A DNA stretch of 64,000 nt from JBMNCQ01 sp049366715 (GTDB taxonomy: Bacteria; Bacillota; Peptococcia; Peptococcales; BICA1-8): assembly GCA_049366715.1 (NCBI GenBank), contig JBMNCQ010000052.1, positions 1 to 64,000 on the forward strand. Reading direction: 5' to 3'. The position numbers and the translations under genes were made by a program. Each line of letters begins with the position of its first letter. The stretch's first letter is position 1. Shown here one piece after another: positions 46,006 through 55,850 of this stretch. The notes below the pieces were generated by a model. That model searched no databases. It saw only the letters and a program-made list of their open reading frames with translations, and was not told the DNA's origin.

Positions 46006-46838
46006 CATACATGAATATTTCCTCTAAATACTTCTTTGGCCGGACCGGTCATATAAAGGTGATTATTTTCGGCCCAGTGAATCATTAAGTCCCCGCCGGG
46101 AAGCCTGATCAAAGATTCCCGGGCTAAGAGATCATTTTGTACACCTGCAACCAATACGGCACAAGCGCCTGTACCGCAGGCCAAAGTAACCCCTGCCCCT
46201 CTTTCCCAAACCCTGACTACTGCTTCTTCCCTATTTTTGATTTGGACAAATTCTACATTAGTTTTATTAGGAAAGAGTTTATGTTTTTCTAATAAAGGTC
46301 CCCATTTTTCCAACTGAATATCCGTAAGATCAGCAAGGAAAATGATACAATGAGGATTGCCCATACTTACTGCCGAAATTTCAAACTCCTGGTCATTGAT
46401 TGTTATCTTTTCCTTTAGCACATTGCCATAAGGACCGAGCATAGGGATTTGTGACCTTTCCAGCTGAGGTTCCCCCATATCAACTTTTACTGACACAACT
46501 TTATCATTATCCAGAATGATTTCCGGAACAATTATTCCTGCCAAAGTTTCAACTCTCATGATTTTCTGCCGGATAAGACCCTCTGCAAAAACGTATTTGG
46601 CGAAACATCTGATTCCATTGCCGCACATCTCCGGCTCACTACCGTCCGAATTAAAAATACGCATTCTGATATCAGCTTCCGCAGAAGGTAAAACCAAGAT
46701 TAATCCATCGGCACCTATTCCAAAATGACGGTCACATAACTTTGCCGCTAAAGCCGAATAATCTTGCCGTTGCTCTTCGTTAAAACGATTTACAATGATA
46801 AAATCGTTACCTAAACCATGCATTTTCGTAAATTCCAT
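46005..46838 (-). CDS. dapF: Diaminopimelate epimerase
   Basis: Converts LL- to meso-diaminopimelate for lysine and peptidoglycan. 277 residues with both catalytic Cys in context: GNGIRCF and ACGTGACA. Monocistronic with its own terminator. Confidence 0.97.
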   Translation of the reverse strand: MEFTKMHGLGNDFIIVNRFNEEQRQDYSALAAKLCDRHFGIGADGLILVLPSAEADIRMRIFNSDGSEPEMCGNGIRCFAKYVFAEGLIRQKIMRVETLAGIIVPEIILDNDKVVSVKVDMGEPQLERSQIPMLGPYGNVLKEKITINDQEFEISAVSMGNPHCIIFLADLTDIQLEKWGPLLEKHKLFPNKTNVEFVQIKNREEAVVRVWERGAGVTLACGTGACAVLVAGVQNDLLARESLIRLPGGDLMIHWAENNHLYMTGPAKEVFRGNIHV

Positions 46839-46960
46839 GCTAAATCCCTCTTTTCATGTAAAGCTCTACCTGCCGTTAAATATTTTTGTTGCTATTATAC
46901 TATAAAAAGCGGCAAATGGTCAGTAAAATAAAATACTCGACCGAAGATTTTCTCCCTATC

Positions 46961-49714
46961 CTATGCCTTCAGATAAACAACCCTCTTCAAATAGTATTTC
47001 TTTATACTGCGATAAACATTCTGGAGTATCGTCGTTCCTCCGGAGATAAGAATTATGATTAACCAGTTGGCAGCAGGCAAAGGAGTAGTCTTAAAAATAG
47101 GTTGTAAAACCGGTATATAGATCACCGCCAGTTGCATGAGAATGGAGCATGTTACCGCTCCTACCAAAAAGGGATTAGACCAAAACCCTATTTCAAACAG
47201 AGAGTATTTCTCCGAGCGGCAGTCAAATACATGAAAAAGCTGGGAGAAAACCAAAGCACTAAAGGCCATGGTTCTGGCCGTAACTAAATCTCTGTTAAGA
47301 TAAAATCCAATCACAAATACCAGTAAACTGGCCAGACAGATCAGCGTACCCCGTACGGCAATCCTCCTGGCTAACCCGTAGGCAAAGATACTTTCTTTAG
47401 GGTGTCTGGGTTTGCGGTACATGATATCAGGATCAGCCGAATCCACCCCCAGAGCCATAGCAGGTAAGCCGTCTGTAACAAGGTTAACCCACAGTATTTG
47501 GATAGGTAATAAAGGCAGAGGAAGACCTAGCAATGAAGCAAAAAACATAGTCAGTACTTCGCCAACATTACAAGAAAGCAGGTATCTGATAAATTTACGG
47601 ATATTATCATAAATTGCCCGGCCTTCTTCGACAGCAGCTACTATCGTTGCAAAATTATCATCTCCCAGAATCATCGCTGAAGACTCTTTCGTAACATCAG
47701 TACCATTAATACCCATTGATATTCCTATATCTGCTTCTTTAACAGCAGGCGCATCATTGACCCCGTCACCTGTCATCGCAACTACATGCCCTTTTGATTT
47801 TAAGGAATTAACGATTCTAAGTTTATGCTTGGGAGATACCCTGGCATAAACGGTAACATGATTAACAATTTTCGTTAATTCTTTATCATTAAGACCATCA
47901 AGTTCCATGCCGCTGATTACCAGATCATCCGGATTATATATGCCAAGTTCTTCGGCAATTGCTTGGGCCGTCACCTTATGATCCCCGGTTATCATGACAG
48001 TTTTGATGCCCGCACTCTTACACACAGCTACCGCTTTAACGGCTGAGGGACGGGGAGGATCAATCATGCCTGCTAACCCAACAAAAATTAATTCCTCTTC
48101 GATCTGCTCCTCATGCTTTTCGTAATTAAAATCCCTGGCAATTTCCTTATAAGCCAACCCCAAAACACGCAGGGCCTGCCCCGCCATTTTATCATTATTT
48201 GCTAAAACCCGGTTCTTTATTTCCTTCGTTAAAGGCCGGATATGTCCTTCCCACCAGATAAACTTGCATTTTTCCAGGATTATATCCGGGGCACCTTTCG
48301 TGTAAACTGTATTAAACTGTTTATTGCTGTAGATCACGGACATTCTTTTTCTTTCCGAATCAAAAGGAAGTTCATAAATTCGCTTTTCATTTTTTTCTAC
48401 ATTTTCACGCCACAAACCGGCTTTAGCCGCTAAAACAAGCAGGGCACCCTCCGTAGGATCGCCTAAGACCTGCCAGGGATTGGATTCCTTCCTTCTAAAC
48501 ATTCCCGAAATTGTCGTTTCTTCCTTTTTTAATTTTGCGTTATTACATAAGGCGGCAATTTTGTAAGCCAAATTTACCGTTTTCTTATTATCTTGCAAAC
48601 TTTTCCCCTCACCGCTAAGCTGAATATCACCTTTAGGCTCATAGCCTTCCCCGGTTACCTGCAAAGTCTCATTACTTACAAATAGCCTGCGCACCGTCAT
48701 TTCATTCTGGGTAAGGGTTCCGGTTTTATCGGAGCAAATAACGGTGGCACAGCCCAGGGTTTCCACAGCAGGCAGTTTTCTGATAATTGCTCTTCTTTTC
48801 AGCATTTTTTGTACTCCTACAGCCAAAGCAATCGTAACAATAGCCGGTAATCCTTCGGGGATTGCCGCCACTGCCAAACTCACGCCGACTAAAAACATTC
48901 GATAAACAGGCTCTCCTCTTAAAATTCCTGTTACGACAACTACGGCCACAATTAGGAGACAAAATACGACCAGCCAGCGTCCCAGCTGTTCTAAACGCCG
49001 CTGTAACGGTGTTTGCTCATTATTCACCTGCTGGATTAGACCGGCAATTTGCCCCATTTCCGTTTGCATTCCCGTATCAACGACAATACCGACAGCCTTA
49101 CCCCTGGTTACCGTGGTACCCATAAAAGTCATATTTTTTCTGTCACCTATTCCGGTACCAAGGTCATATACTCCTTCTGAATTTTTCTTCACCGGTACGG
49201 ATTCACCGGTTAAAGAAGATTCTTCCACCTCAAATTGGGATGCTGTCAAAATACGCAAATCACCGGGAATTATATCCCCTGTTTCCAGTAACACCAGATC
49301 TCCGGGAACAAGTTCCCGGGCAGGTACTTTTGTTTCCAGGCCGTCTCTAATAACTAAAGCTTCCGGCGCTATCAGTTTTTTCAGTGCTTCCATGGACTTC
49401 TCGGCCCTGTATTCCTGTACAAAACCCAATATTGCATTAATAATAACGATAGCCAGAATTGTTATTGCATCGGCATATTCACCTAAGAAACCCGAGATAA
49501 TTGTGGCTACGATTAATACGATTACCATAAAATCCTTAAATTGACCCAAAAACATTTTTAAAGGTGAGATCGGCTCTTGCTCCTGTAATTCATTATGACC
49601 AACCAGTTCTAACCTTCTTTGCGCCTCTTTGGTACTAAGCCCTTTAGACCGGTCTACTTGAAATTCCTCTAAAATTTCATAATCGGTTAAACTGTGCCAA
49701 TACCTGTTTTCCAT
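46961..49714 (-). CDS. P-type calcium-transporting ATPase (P2A, SERCA-like)
   Basis: 917 residues. N-terminal cation-ATPase domain (YWHSLTDYEILEEF), then TGES, the PEGLP helix, SDKTGTLTQNE with the phosphorylated Asp, KGAPD, TGDHKVTA and MTGDGVNDAPA, and a C-terminal membrane block. The PEGLP and NxxTD (WVNLVTDGLPA) patterns point to calcium, though manganese is possible. Stands alone between dapF and the repeat region. Confidence 0.92.
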   Translation of the reverse strand: MENRYWHSLTDYEILEEFQVDRSKGLSTKEAQRRLELVGHNELQEQEPISPLKMFLGQFKDFMVIVLIVATIISGFLGEYADAITILAIVIINAILGFVQEYRAEKSMEALKKLIAPEALVIRDGLETKVPARELVPGDLVLLETGDIIPGDLRILTASQFEVEESSLTGESVPVKKNSEGVYDLGTGIGDRKNMTFMGTTVTRGKAVGIVVDTGMQTEMGQIAGLIQQVNNEQTPLQRRLEQLGRWLVVFCLLIVAVVVVTGILRGEPVYRMFLVGVSLAVAAIPEGLPAIVTIALAVGVQKMLKRRAIIRKLPAVETLGCATVICSDKTGTLTQNEMTVRRLFVSNETLQVTGEGYEPKGDIQLSGEGKSLQDNKKTVNLAYKIAALCNNAKLKKEETTISGMFRRKESNPWQVLGDPTEGALLVLAAKAGLWRENVEKNEKRIYELPFDSERKRMSVIYSNKQFNTVYTKGAPDIILEKCKFIWWEGHIRPLTKEIKNRVLANNDKMAGQALRVLGLAYKEIARDFNYEKHEEQIEEELIFVGLAGMIDPPRPSAVKAVAVCKSAGIKTVMITGDHKVTAQAIAEELGIYNPDDLVISGMELDGLNDKELTKIVNHVTVYARVSPKHKLRIVNSLKSKGHVVAMTGDGVNDAPAVKEADIGISMGINGTDVTKESSAMILGDDNFATIVAAVEEGRAIYDNIRKFIRYLLSCNVGEVLTMFFASLLGLPLPLLPIQILWVNLVTDGLPAMALGVDSADPDIMYRKPRHPKESIFAYGLARRIAVRGTLICLASLLVFVIGFYLNRDLVTARTMAFSALVFSQLFHVFDCRSEKYSLFEIGFWSNPFLVGAVTCSILMQLAVIYIPVLQPIFKTTPLPAANWLIIILISGGTTILQNVYRSIKKYYLKRVVYLKA

Positions 49715-50086
49715 GAAATTCCCCTCACTTTTGCAGTACTAAATAAATCTTATTCATCTCCAAGCCGACATATTACTTTGGGGGCAATTTTATGGGTCAG
49801 ATATACTTCCGGGTGAATGTATTCCGTCAGCTTTGCTTCCGGGTAAACATATTCTGTCAGCCTATGCTTTCCGGTGAATATATCCCGTCAGCTTTGCTTC
49901 CGGGGAAATGTTTTCCGTTATTCTAAACATGCCATGCTTGTGTCGGACACAATAAAATGACCCGGAAATACATCGGACCCCCAAAATTGCGGTATAAGTA
50001 ATGATCAGACACCTAAGCCAGACCCTTAAGTATATCCGGCCAACCATGTTCCCCGGTAGAAAGACTGGCTTAACCCAAGAGTAATA
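49715..50086. other. Decayed repetitive intergenic region, possibly a mobile-element remnant
   Basis: Besides the tandem repeat at 49806-49923, three copies of a GCAATTTT(A/G)(T/G)GGGTC-like motif occur in both orientations (about 49785-49800, 49950-49965 and 49975-49995, the last two inverted). TGTCGGACAC is present near 49941. This recalls the multiple end repeats of IS21-type elements, but no transposase remains. Small open frames here are not credible. Confidence 0.35.
49806..49923. repeat. About 30-bp degenerate tandem repeat, nearly four units
   Basis: Units start at 49806, 49836, 49867 and 49897 with consensus CTTCCGGGTGAATATATTCC then GTCAGCTTTG. Units differ at several positions and the last is truncated. 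Adjacent units have no unique spacers, so it is not a CRISPR array. Confidence 0.85.
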
Positions 50087-50095
50087 TGGTATACT
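50087..50095 (+). promoter_or_regulatory. Extended -10 promoter of rqcH
   Basis: TGGTATACT, an extended -10 with a strong TATACT core (50090-50095) and no clear -35, 22 bases before the start codon. Confidence 0.5.
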
Positions 50096-50117
50096 TGCAA
50101 ATTAGGAGGTGGTACCA

Positions 50118-51890
50118 GTGTCTTTGGACGGAATAGCAATTAGGGCAGTGACCGATGAATTAAACGAAAAGCTTACCGGCGGAAGAATAGATAAAATTCA
50201 ACAGCCTGATAAGCACACAATAATCATGAATATCAGACAGCCGGGTAAAAATTATAAATTACTGATCTCCGTTAATCCCCAAACCGCCCGCCTGCATTTA
50301 ACAAATATTAACAGAAGTAATCCTACCCATCCGCCTATTTTTTGTATGGTTTTAAGAAAACACCTGGAAGGTAGTAAAATTACAGAGATCAGCCAGCAAG
50401 GCCTGGAACGGATTGTTCATTTCACCTGTGAAGGATACAATGACTTAGGGGACCGGGTAACAAAAGTACTGATCGGGGAATTCATGGGTAAACACAGCAA
50501 CTTAATACTCTTAAATCTTGAAAAGCACTTGATTATAGACAGCCTCAAACATTTTACTCATAATACTAATCAATACAGGGAAATACTTCCGGGGATTTCT
50601 TATATAGCTCCCCCGGCCCAGGGGAAAAAATCTTTGGAAACCATGACCCCGGATAATCTGATTGATTATTTAATGAATCTCCCCCCTGGTTGGAAAGGCT
50701 CGAAAGCGTTACTTAATACTTTAGCAGGAATAGGACCTCAAACCGCCCGGGAGTTAGTCTGGCGGGCAGGGCTGGATGTAGATGCCGGTCTGGAATTCTG
50801 GGGCGAGTACGAATATACAAAACTCTGGCAGGCAATTCTCTGGTTGCAGGATATTCTCAGAAACCAAAAATATACACCTGTCTTAGTAAAAGAAGAGGAT
50901 AAATCAATCGCTTTTGCTCCTTTTGATCTTCAGCAATTCAGCAGACAAATGCAGACTGCTTTTCCTTCCATGAGCGAACTCATTGAATTCTATATCGGAA
51001 GAACCGAGGTTCAAAATCTTTTCAAACAGAAAACCCTGGATTTAGAGCGCTTGGTAGATAAAGAATTAGAAAGATGCGAAAGGAAATTAGCCCTGCAATT
51101 AGAAAAAATTGCTGAAGAAAAAACATCGGAAAAATACCGGATATGGGGCGAACTTCTGACGGCCAATCTTTACAACCTTAAGCAGGGGAATGAAGCTGTG
51201 GTAACAGATTTTTACGATGAAAACTTAGCCCGGGTTACAATTCCCCTGGAGCCTAACCTCACCCCCAATGAAAATGCCCAGAAATACTTTAAAAAGTATG
51301 CCAAGGCTAAGGTCGGTTCAGAAAAAGCTCACCGGCAAAGTCTGCTGACCATAGAGGAAATAAATTATCTTGAATCAATAAAAAACAGCCTGGAAAAAGC
51401 TGACAGCTTAAATGATCTGCAGGAAATACGCTGGGAAATGGAAGAAACGGGATATGTTAAGCATAAACCGGTAAAAAACAAAGACAAAGAAAAACAAGTT
51501 CAGATCAAACCTTTGGAAGCAGAAATCGCAGGCTTTAAAATTTTAATCGGAAAAAATAATAAACAGAACGATTACTTAACACTAAAACTGGCGAAAAACG
51601 AAGATATCTGGTTACACGTTAAGGACATTCCCGGCTCCCACGTGATCATCAAAAATCCTGAACGGAAAGAAATACCCGGGGAAGTTTTAGAAACAGCAGC
51701 AAATCTTGCGGGCTATTTTAGCAAGGCCAGATATTCAGCTCAGGTGCCTGTCGATTATACTTTGAAAAAAAATATCAAGAAGCCGAATGGGGCCAAGCCC
51801 GGCATGGTCATATATGATGGGCAGAAAACCATCTATATCACTCCGGATGAGAAAAAAGTCCTCCAATTAATGAATAAGCCAGCGAGTTAA
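50118..51890 (+). CDS. rqcH: NFACT-family ribosome quality control protein RqcH (formerly fibronectin-binding FbpA)
   Basis: About 590 residues. Adds alanine tails to nascent chains on stalled 50S subunits. NFACT-N domain at the start (SLDGIAIRAVTDEL), helix-hairpin-helix middle, long coiled coil (about 280-450), and C-terminal NFACT-R with GKNNKQNDYLTLKLA, DIWLHVKDIPGSHVII and the AAxLA helix. The start is the GTG at 50118, eight bases after GGAGG; the GTG at 50109 lies inside the site. The only long plus-strand gene here; convergent with the flavoprotein gene, overlapping by four bases. Confidence 0.93.
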   Translation: MSLDGIAIRAVTDELNEKLTGGRIDKIQQPDKHTIIMNIRQPGKNYKLLISVNPQTARLHLTNINRSNPTHPPIFCMVLRKHLEGSKITEISQQGLERIVHFTCEGYNDLGDRVTKVLIGEFMGKHSNLILLNLEKHLIIDSLKHFTHNTNQYREILPGISYIAPPAQGKKSLETMTPDNLIDYLMNLPPGWKGSKALLNTLAGIGPQTARELVWRAGLDVDAGLEFWGEYEYTKLWQAILWLQDILRNQKYTPVLVKEEDKSIAFAPFDLQQFSRQMQTAFPSMSELIEFYIGRTEVQNLFKQKTLDLERLVDKELERCERKLALQLEKIAEEKTSEKYRIWGELLTANLYNLKQGNEAVVTDFYDENLARVTIPLEPNLTPNENAQKYFKKYAKAKVGSEKAHRQSLLTIEEINYLESIKNSLEKADSLNDLQEIRWEMEETGYVKHKPVKNKDKEKQVQIKPLEAEIAGFKILIGKNNKQNDYLTLKLAKNEDIWLHVKDIPGSHVIIKNPERKEIPGEVLETAANLAGYFSKARYSAQVPVDYTLKKNIKKPNGAKPGMVIYDGQKTIYITPDEKKVLQLMNKPAS

Positions 51891-52780
51891 ACCCGCCGGC
51901 TTATTTTAACTCTATCCTTATTAAGCTCCTCAACATAACCTACCGCACTTAAACCGGCGACCGCTCCTTCACCTACGGCTTTAGCAAGCTGATACGGAGT
52001 ACCCGTACAATCTCCTGCGGCAAAAACCCCGGGCATCTTTGTGGACATTTTCCGGTTAACAACAATAGCATTGTTTTGTATTTCCAGTCCCGGCAAAAGC
52101 TGGGCCGGCGGAATACTCTCCCTTAAAATAAACAATCCGTCCAGTTCTATTGTTTCGCCCTCGGTTTCCAGGGCCTGCAGTCTATCCTTCCCTAAAAGGG
52201 ATTTTGGTTTTTCCTTAATAATATTCACACTGGTATTAATACTTCCTAAACCTTCGTATAAAGGTAAATACCATACTGCTCCGGCCAGATCCGCCAGATA
52301 ATTCACATCTTCTTCGGCCTCACGATTATACCCTATGACACCGACCCGTTTGTCCTTATACAAAGGTCCGTCACAGGTAGCACAATAGCCGACGCCTTTT
52401 CCTAACAAGGCTTCCTCCCCGGAAAGATATTTAGGATTCTGCAGACCTACGGCCAGGACAACTGCAGAGCACATCATCATATTTCCTTTGCTGACAATAT
52501 TAAAGCTGTTACCTGCCGGGTAAATATTATCGATTCGCTTATAGGCAATTTCAATGTTCATTTGCCGGATATGCTGTAAATACTTTTCACGCAGTTCTTC
52601 ACCGGAAACATCCCAAAATCCGAGATAATTATTAACATGAGGTGCTCTGTGAAGTTTAGGGCTGCAAAATTCACCGCCGTACACAATGGTTTTTTTATTA
52701 CGGATGGTAATATTCACTGCCGCCGATAAACCTGCTGGACCACAGCCTATGACAAGAATATCATAGCTAGGAAATTCCAA
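51887..52780 (-). CDS. Thioredoxin-reductase-like FAD flavoprotein
   Basis: About 297 residues from a likely TTG start at 52780 (AGGGG eight bases upstream); the longer start overlaps the preceding gene. FAD motif GCGPAGLSAA, redox pair CATC (C133, C136) and C-terminal AAGDCTGTP. The NADPH-site motif reads GVIGYNREAEED, not the usual GxGxxA. No thioredoxin gene is adjacent; instead it ends an operon with a histidine kinase, a response regulator and a Cys-containing unknown. Could be a true thioredoxin reductase or a dedicated partner of that signalling set. Confidence 0.82.
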   Translation of the reverse strand: MEFPSYDILVIGCGPAGLSAAVNITIRNKKTIVYGGEFCSPKLHRAPHVNNYLGFWDVSGEELREKYLQHIRQMNIEIAYKRIDNIYPAGNSFNIVSKGNMMMCSAVVLAVGLQNPKYLSGEEALLGKGVGYCATCDGPLYKDKRVGVIGYNREAEEDVNYLADLAGAVWYLPLYEGLGSINTSVNIIKEKPKSLLGKDRLQALETEGETIELDGLFILRESIPPAQLLPGLEIQNNAIVVNRKMSTKMPGVFAAGDCTGTPYQLAKAVGEGAVAGLSAVGYVEELNKDRVKISRRV

Positions 52781-52799
52781 CTTATCATCCCCTTGAGAA

Positions 52800-53543
52800 C
52801 TATTCAAATTCACCCTCGTCATTCAGTTTTGCTAAAACATTCCCCTGCATATCATAAATTAGTATATCCGTTACTTCAGATGTTAAACCTGCAGCAATTA
52901 ACGCAATTTTATAAGTTAGTTTTTTCAGATGTTCGTCAAGGGGGAAAACCGGACATTTATAAACACAGCTAAAGTTGCGGCAGCCTTTTCTGCCAAGATT
53001 ATCATAAGTAAGGGTATATGAACCAAAGGGACCTTGCGTACTTGAAACAAAAACATTATTTTTTTCCACATCAAACATAACAAATCGGCCAAAGTATTCT
53101 TCAATCATCTCATAAAACTCACTAATGCTTTTTAAATCATCAATGTAATAGAAACTTTGATATTCTTGATCACTGGGCAGGTAGACAAAAAGTATTTTCT
53201 CCGGAGCAAGATAGTTAAGGGTAAACTTGTTATCGTCTAAAAAAACCTGCATGAGAGAATCATCGCTAATTTTATAGGAAATTACATGTTTTACTTTCCA
53301 ATATCTCTTTTTTAATATCTCAGTTTGTTGCGGCGAAAGCATTTTTAAAGGCAGGGACCAGGGACCGTTCCCGGTGGGCTTATGTGACCAAAAACCCAAC
53401 AGTTCCTCTTCACCTTGTATTAAATTCAAAATACTGAGTAAAGTGCCTTTTTCCAGCCACATTGCCGGGTCATAGCAGCATAAATGATATTCTGCTTTCA
53501 GCAATACCGCCCTATTTTTCAGATAACTTTCCAAAGTGTGCAT
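52800..53543 (-). CDS. Hypothetical protein with clustered cysteines in a redox-type operon
   Basis: 247 residues, no family recognised. Soluble, mixed alpha/beta, with C22-C23 near the N terminus and a CxxxxCxxxC group (C188, C193, C197) near the C terminus that could bind metal or an iron-sulfur cluster. The end (VTDILIYDMQGNVLAKLNDEGEFE) is a beta-hairpin type. AAGGGGAT precedes the ATG. Lies 22 bases after the response regulator and 19 bases before the flavoprotein, so it is probably part of the same function. Confidence 0.8.
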   Translation of the reverse strand: MHTLESYLKNRAVLLKAEYHLCCYDPAMWLEKGTLLSILNLIQGEEELLGFWSHKPTGNGPWSLPLKMLSPQQTEILKKRYWKVKHVISYKISDDSLMQVFLDDNKFTLNYLAPEKILFVYLPSDQEYQSFYYIDDLKSISEFYEMIEEYFGRFVMFDVEKNNVFVSSTQGPFGSYTLTYDNLGRKGCRNFSCVYKCPVFPLDEHLKKLTYKIALIAAGLTSEVTDILIYDMQGNVLAKLNDEGEFE

Positions 53544-53565
53544 TTTTATATCCCCTTGTTAATCG

Positions 53566-54225
53566 TTATCTTTCCATTAATCCCTCACGCCAGGCAAAGG
53601 TTGCCAGTTGTACCCGGTTTTGTAAATGCAGCTTTTCCATGATATTACATAAATGATTTTTTACGGTATTCTCCGTAATCGCTAAGTTTGCGGCAATTTC
53701 CTTATTGGTAATACCCCGGGCAACCAGTTTCAAGACTTCAGTCTCCCGGTCGGTAATATTAAATTTATGATGATCCGTCTGATTAGTTCTTTTGGATAAA
53801 TTGGCAAACTCATTTAATATTTTTCCGGCCATGGCTTTGGATAATGCTACTTCTCCCTCCAAAAGCAATCCCCGTATTTCTTCGATCAAGTCATCAGGAT
53901 CCATGCTTTTTAAGAGATAGCCTTGCGCTCCGTTTTTAATAGAATTAAATAAGTTATCATCATCGTCGGAAATTGTCAGCATCACTATTTTACAATCAGG
54001 TAATTTCTCCTTAATAAGCTTAACTGTTTCTACCCCGGATAATTCAGGCATTTCAACATCCATTATAATAACATCAGGCTTAAGCTCCTGGGACTTTTCC
54101 AGACCTTCCCGTCCGTTACCGGCTTCTCCGATTATTTCCAGCTCCGGCAGAGTGCTCAATAAACTGGCAATACCCTTACGAAAAAGAGCATGATCATCAA
54201 CCAATAACACTTTTGCTTTCTGCAA
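53566..54225 (-). CDS. LuxR/NarL-family response regulator
   Basis: About 219 residues from a TTG at 54225 with AAGGAG nine bases upstream; a GTG at 54261 lies just after the kinase stop and lacks a site. Receiver domain with VDDHALF and the phospho-acceptor Asp in IIMDVEMPE, then a C-terminal LuxR helix-turn-helix (TDRETEVLKLVARGITNKEIA). Partner of the kinase encoded directly upstream. Targets probably include its own operon and perhaps the divergent YeiH genes; inferred from position. Confidence 0.92.
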   Translation of the reverse strand: MQKAKVLLVDDHALFRKGIASLLSTLPELEIIGEAGNGREGLEKSQELKPDVIIMDVEMPELSGVETVKLIKEKLPDCKIVMLTISDDDDNLFNSIKNGAQGYLLKSMDPDDLIEEIRGLLLEGEVALSKAMAGKILNEFANLSKRTNQTDHHKFNITDRETEVLKLVARGITNKEIAANLAITENTVKNHLCNIMEKLHLQNRVQLATFAWREGLMER

Positions 54226-54263
54226 TAAGTTTCTCTCCTTTCGGGAATCATTGATTTTCACGA

Positions 54264-55586
54264 TTATATGATTTTCGTTTTATTTTCATAAAGATGGTAC
54301 AGAGGTACTTTTATTTCTAAGAGAGTACCCCGGGGCTCATTTGCTAAAATCTTAAAACTGCCGCCGATAATTTGCGCCCTTTCCTGCATAATATTTAGAC
54401 CGAAATGATTTTTTCTGTTTAATAAGTCAGCCGGGTTAATGCCCCGTCCATTATCCATAATTCTGATCAACAAATCTTTAGAACCTTTCCATAAATAGAT
54501 GCTGGCCTTAGTCGCTCCGGCGTGCTTTCGAATATTAGTCAGACCTTCCTGAATGATTCTGATTAGCTGCACCTTGATCTCGGTGGGTAATATCAACGCC
54601 TCTGAACTGTCACAATTGAATTCGGTCTCGATATGATTGATCGTTCCCATATATTTGAGATAATCTTCTATCCATACCCTAAAACAACTTGTTTCTTCCT
54701 TAGGATATGTCTTTAAATCAAAAATATTTTGTCTCACTTCATTGACGGTTTCCTGAGTTACCTGCCGTAATTCGGAGAGGTCTCTCAGCAGAGAACTGCT
54801 CTGAGGATTATTTGCAACACTTTTTTGCATGGAATGAGCTTTAATATTGATGTAAACCAGGGCCTGGGCTAAACCGTCATGCATTTCTCTGGCTAAACGG
54901 TATCTTTCTTCTAATGTCGCATAGTTTTGAATCGCCTTTTCAAATTCCTTCCGCTCAGAAATATCCCGTAAAACCAATTTCACCTGGGGTCTTTCATCAC
55001 CTACCCCGGGAATATAAGAATAACTGGCAGCTATTTTAATTTTTTGACCATTTTTTCTTAATAAACACATTTCAATATATGGTAAGGATATTTTTTTCTC
55101 CAAACAGGTCTTGCCCCAGCACTCCCGATGACCGCAGTCAACATTCATACATCCTTCCGGATCCTCCGAATTCCAGCATTCCTCCTTACTTGTAGAACAA
55201 CCATTCATCTCATCACAGGTTTTACTATTAACGACCTCTCTGGCCCGCCAGCCTGTTAATTTTTCGGCGGCAGGGTTGATATCTAATATTTTACACTCTT
55301 CATCTAAAACAATTATCCCGTCGGAAGTATGATTAAAGATCGTTTTTAAGCGCTGCTGCTCCCAAAATAAAGAATTGTGAATAGATGTAATCCTTTCAAA
55401 CAACCAGTTGGAAAAGAAAAAACCAAAAACACCGACGACAACCATTAAAATCAAACTATTAACAATAGGGCCGAATAATTTCTGAAAAATCTGATATCTG
55501 AATACCTCATAAATACTTACACCTAAAACCGGAATTACAAAAGTCAGCCACTTAATGTTGACATAATAATCCTCTAGATTTTTCAT
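54264..55586 (-). CDS. NarX-type sensor histidine kinase with a Cys-rich PAS region
   Basis: 440 residues. Two N-terminal transmembrane helices (about 13-29 and 42-62) with a very short external loop, then a PAS domain (about 80-210). The PAS segment 124-161 has seven Cys (124, 130, 137, 146, 151, 156, 161), which points to metal, iron-sulfur or thiol sensing. The HisKA_3 dimerisation box has H236 in REMHDGLAQ, followed by a HATPase_c domain. First gene of the redox-type operon and divergent from the YeiH region. Confidence 0.92.
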   Translation of the reverse strand: MKNLEDYYVNIKWLTFVIPVLGVSIYEVFRYQIFQKLFGPIVNSLILMVVVGVFGFFFSNWLFERITSIHNSLFWEQQRLKTIFNHTSDGIIVLDEECKILDINPAAEKLTGWRAREVVNSKTCDEMNGCSTSKEECWNSEDPEGCMNVDCGHRECWGKTCLEKKISLPYIEMCLLRKNGQKIKIAASYSYIPGVGDERPQVKLVLRDISERKEFEKAIQNYATLEERYRLAREMHDGLAQALVYINIKAHSMQKSVANNPQSSSLLRDLSELRQVTQETVNEVRQNIFDLKTYPKEETSCFRVWIEDYLKYMGTINHIETEFNCDSSEALILPTEIKVQLIRIIQEGLTNIRKHAGATKASIYLWKGSKDLLIRIMDNGRGINPADLLNRKNHFGLNIMQERAQIIGGSFKILANEPRGTLLEIKVPLYHLYENKTKII

Positions 55587-55850
55587 CTTATCATATCCAC
55601 CCCATTAGGTAGTAAGTACTAAAAAATAATCTAGTTAATTTGTACTATTCTACACATGATTTTCGAAAACCTACATCAAAAATTAAATTTTTTTAATAAA
55701 TATTTCTTATATATATCAACAACTTTATTTATTGACCCCGGGGATTATTATCCTAAGTATAAATTTACCAAAAATGCCTGGAACCAGGGTACTTCTTAAA
55801 ATATTTTCTTCCAAAATGATTGTATTTTTACTAAATTATTTGCATTAATT

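Noticed and set aside
49806..49923. Possible CRISPR array
   Set aside because: The 30-bp units are directly adjacent with no unique spacers, are degenerate, and no cas genes are present.
49862..50047. 61-residue open frame in the repeat region
   Set aside because: No good ribosome site, composition follows the tandem repeat and no homology is recognised.
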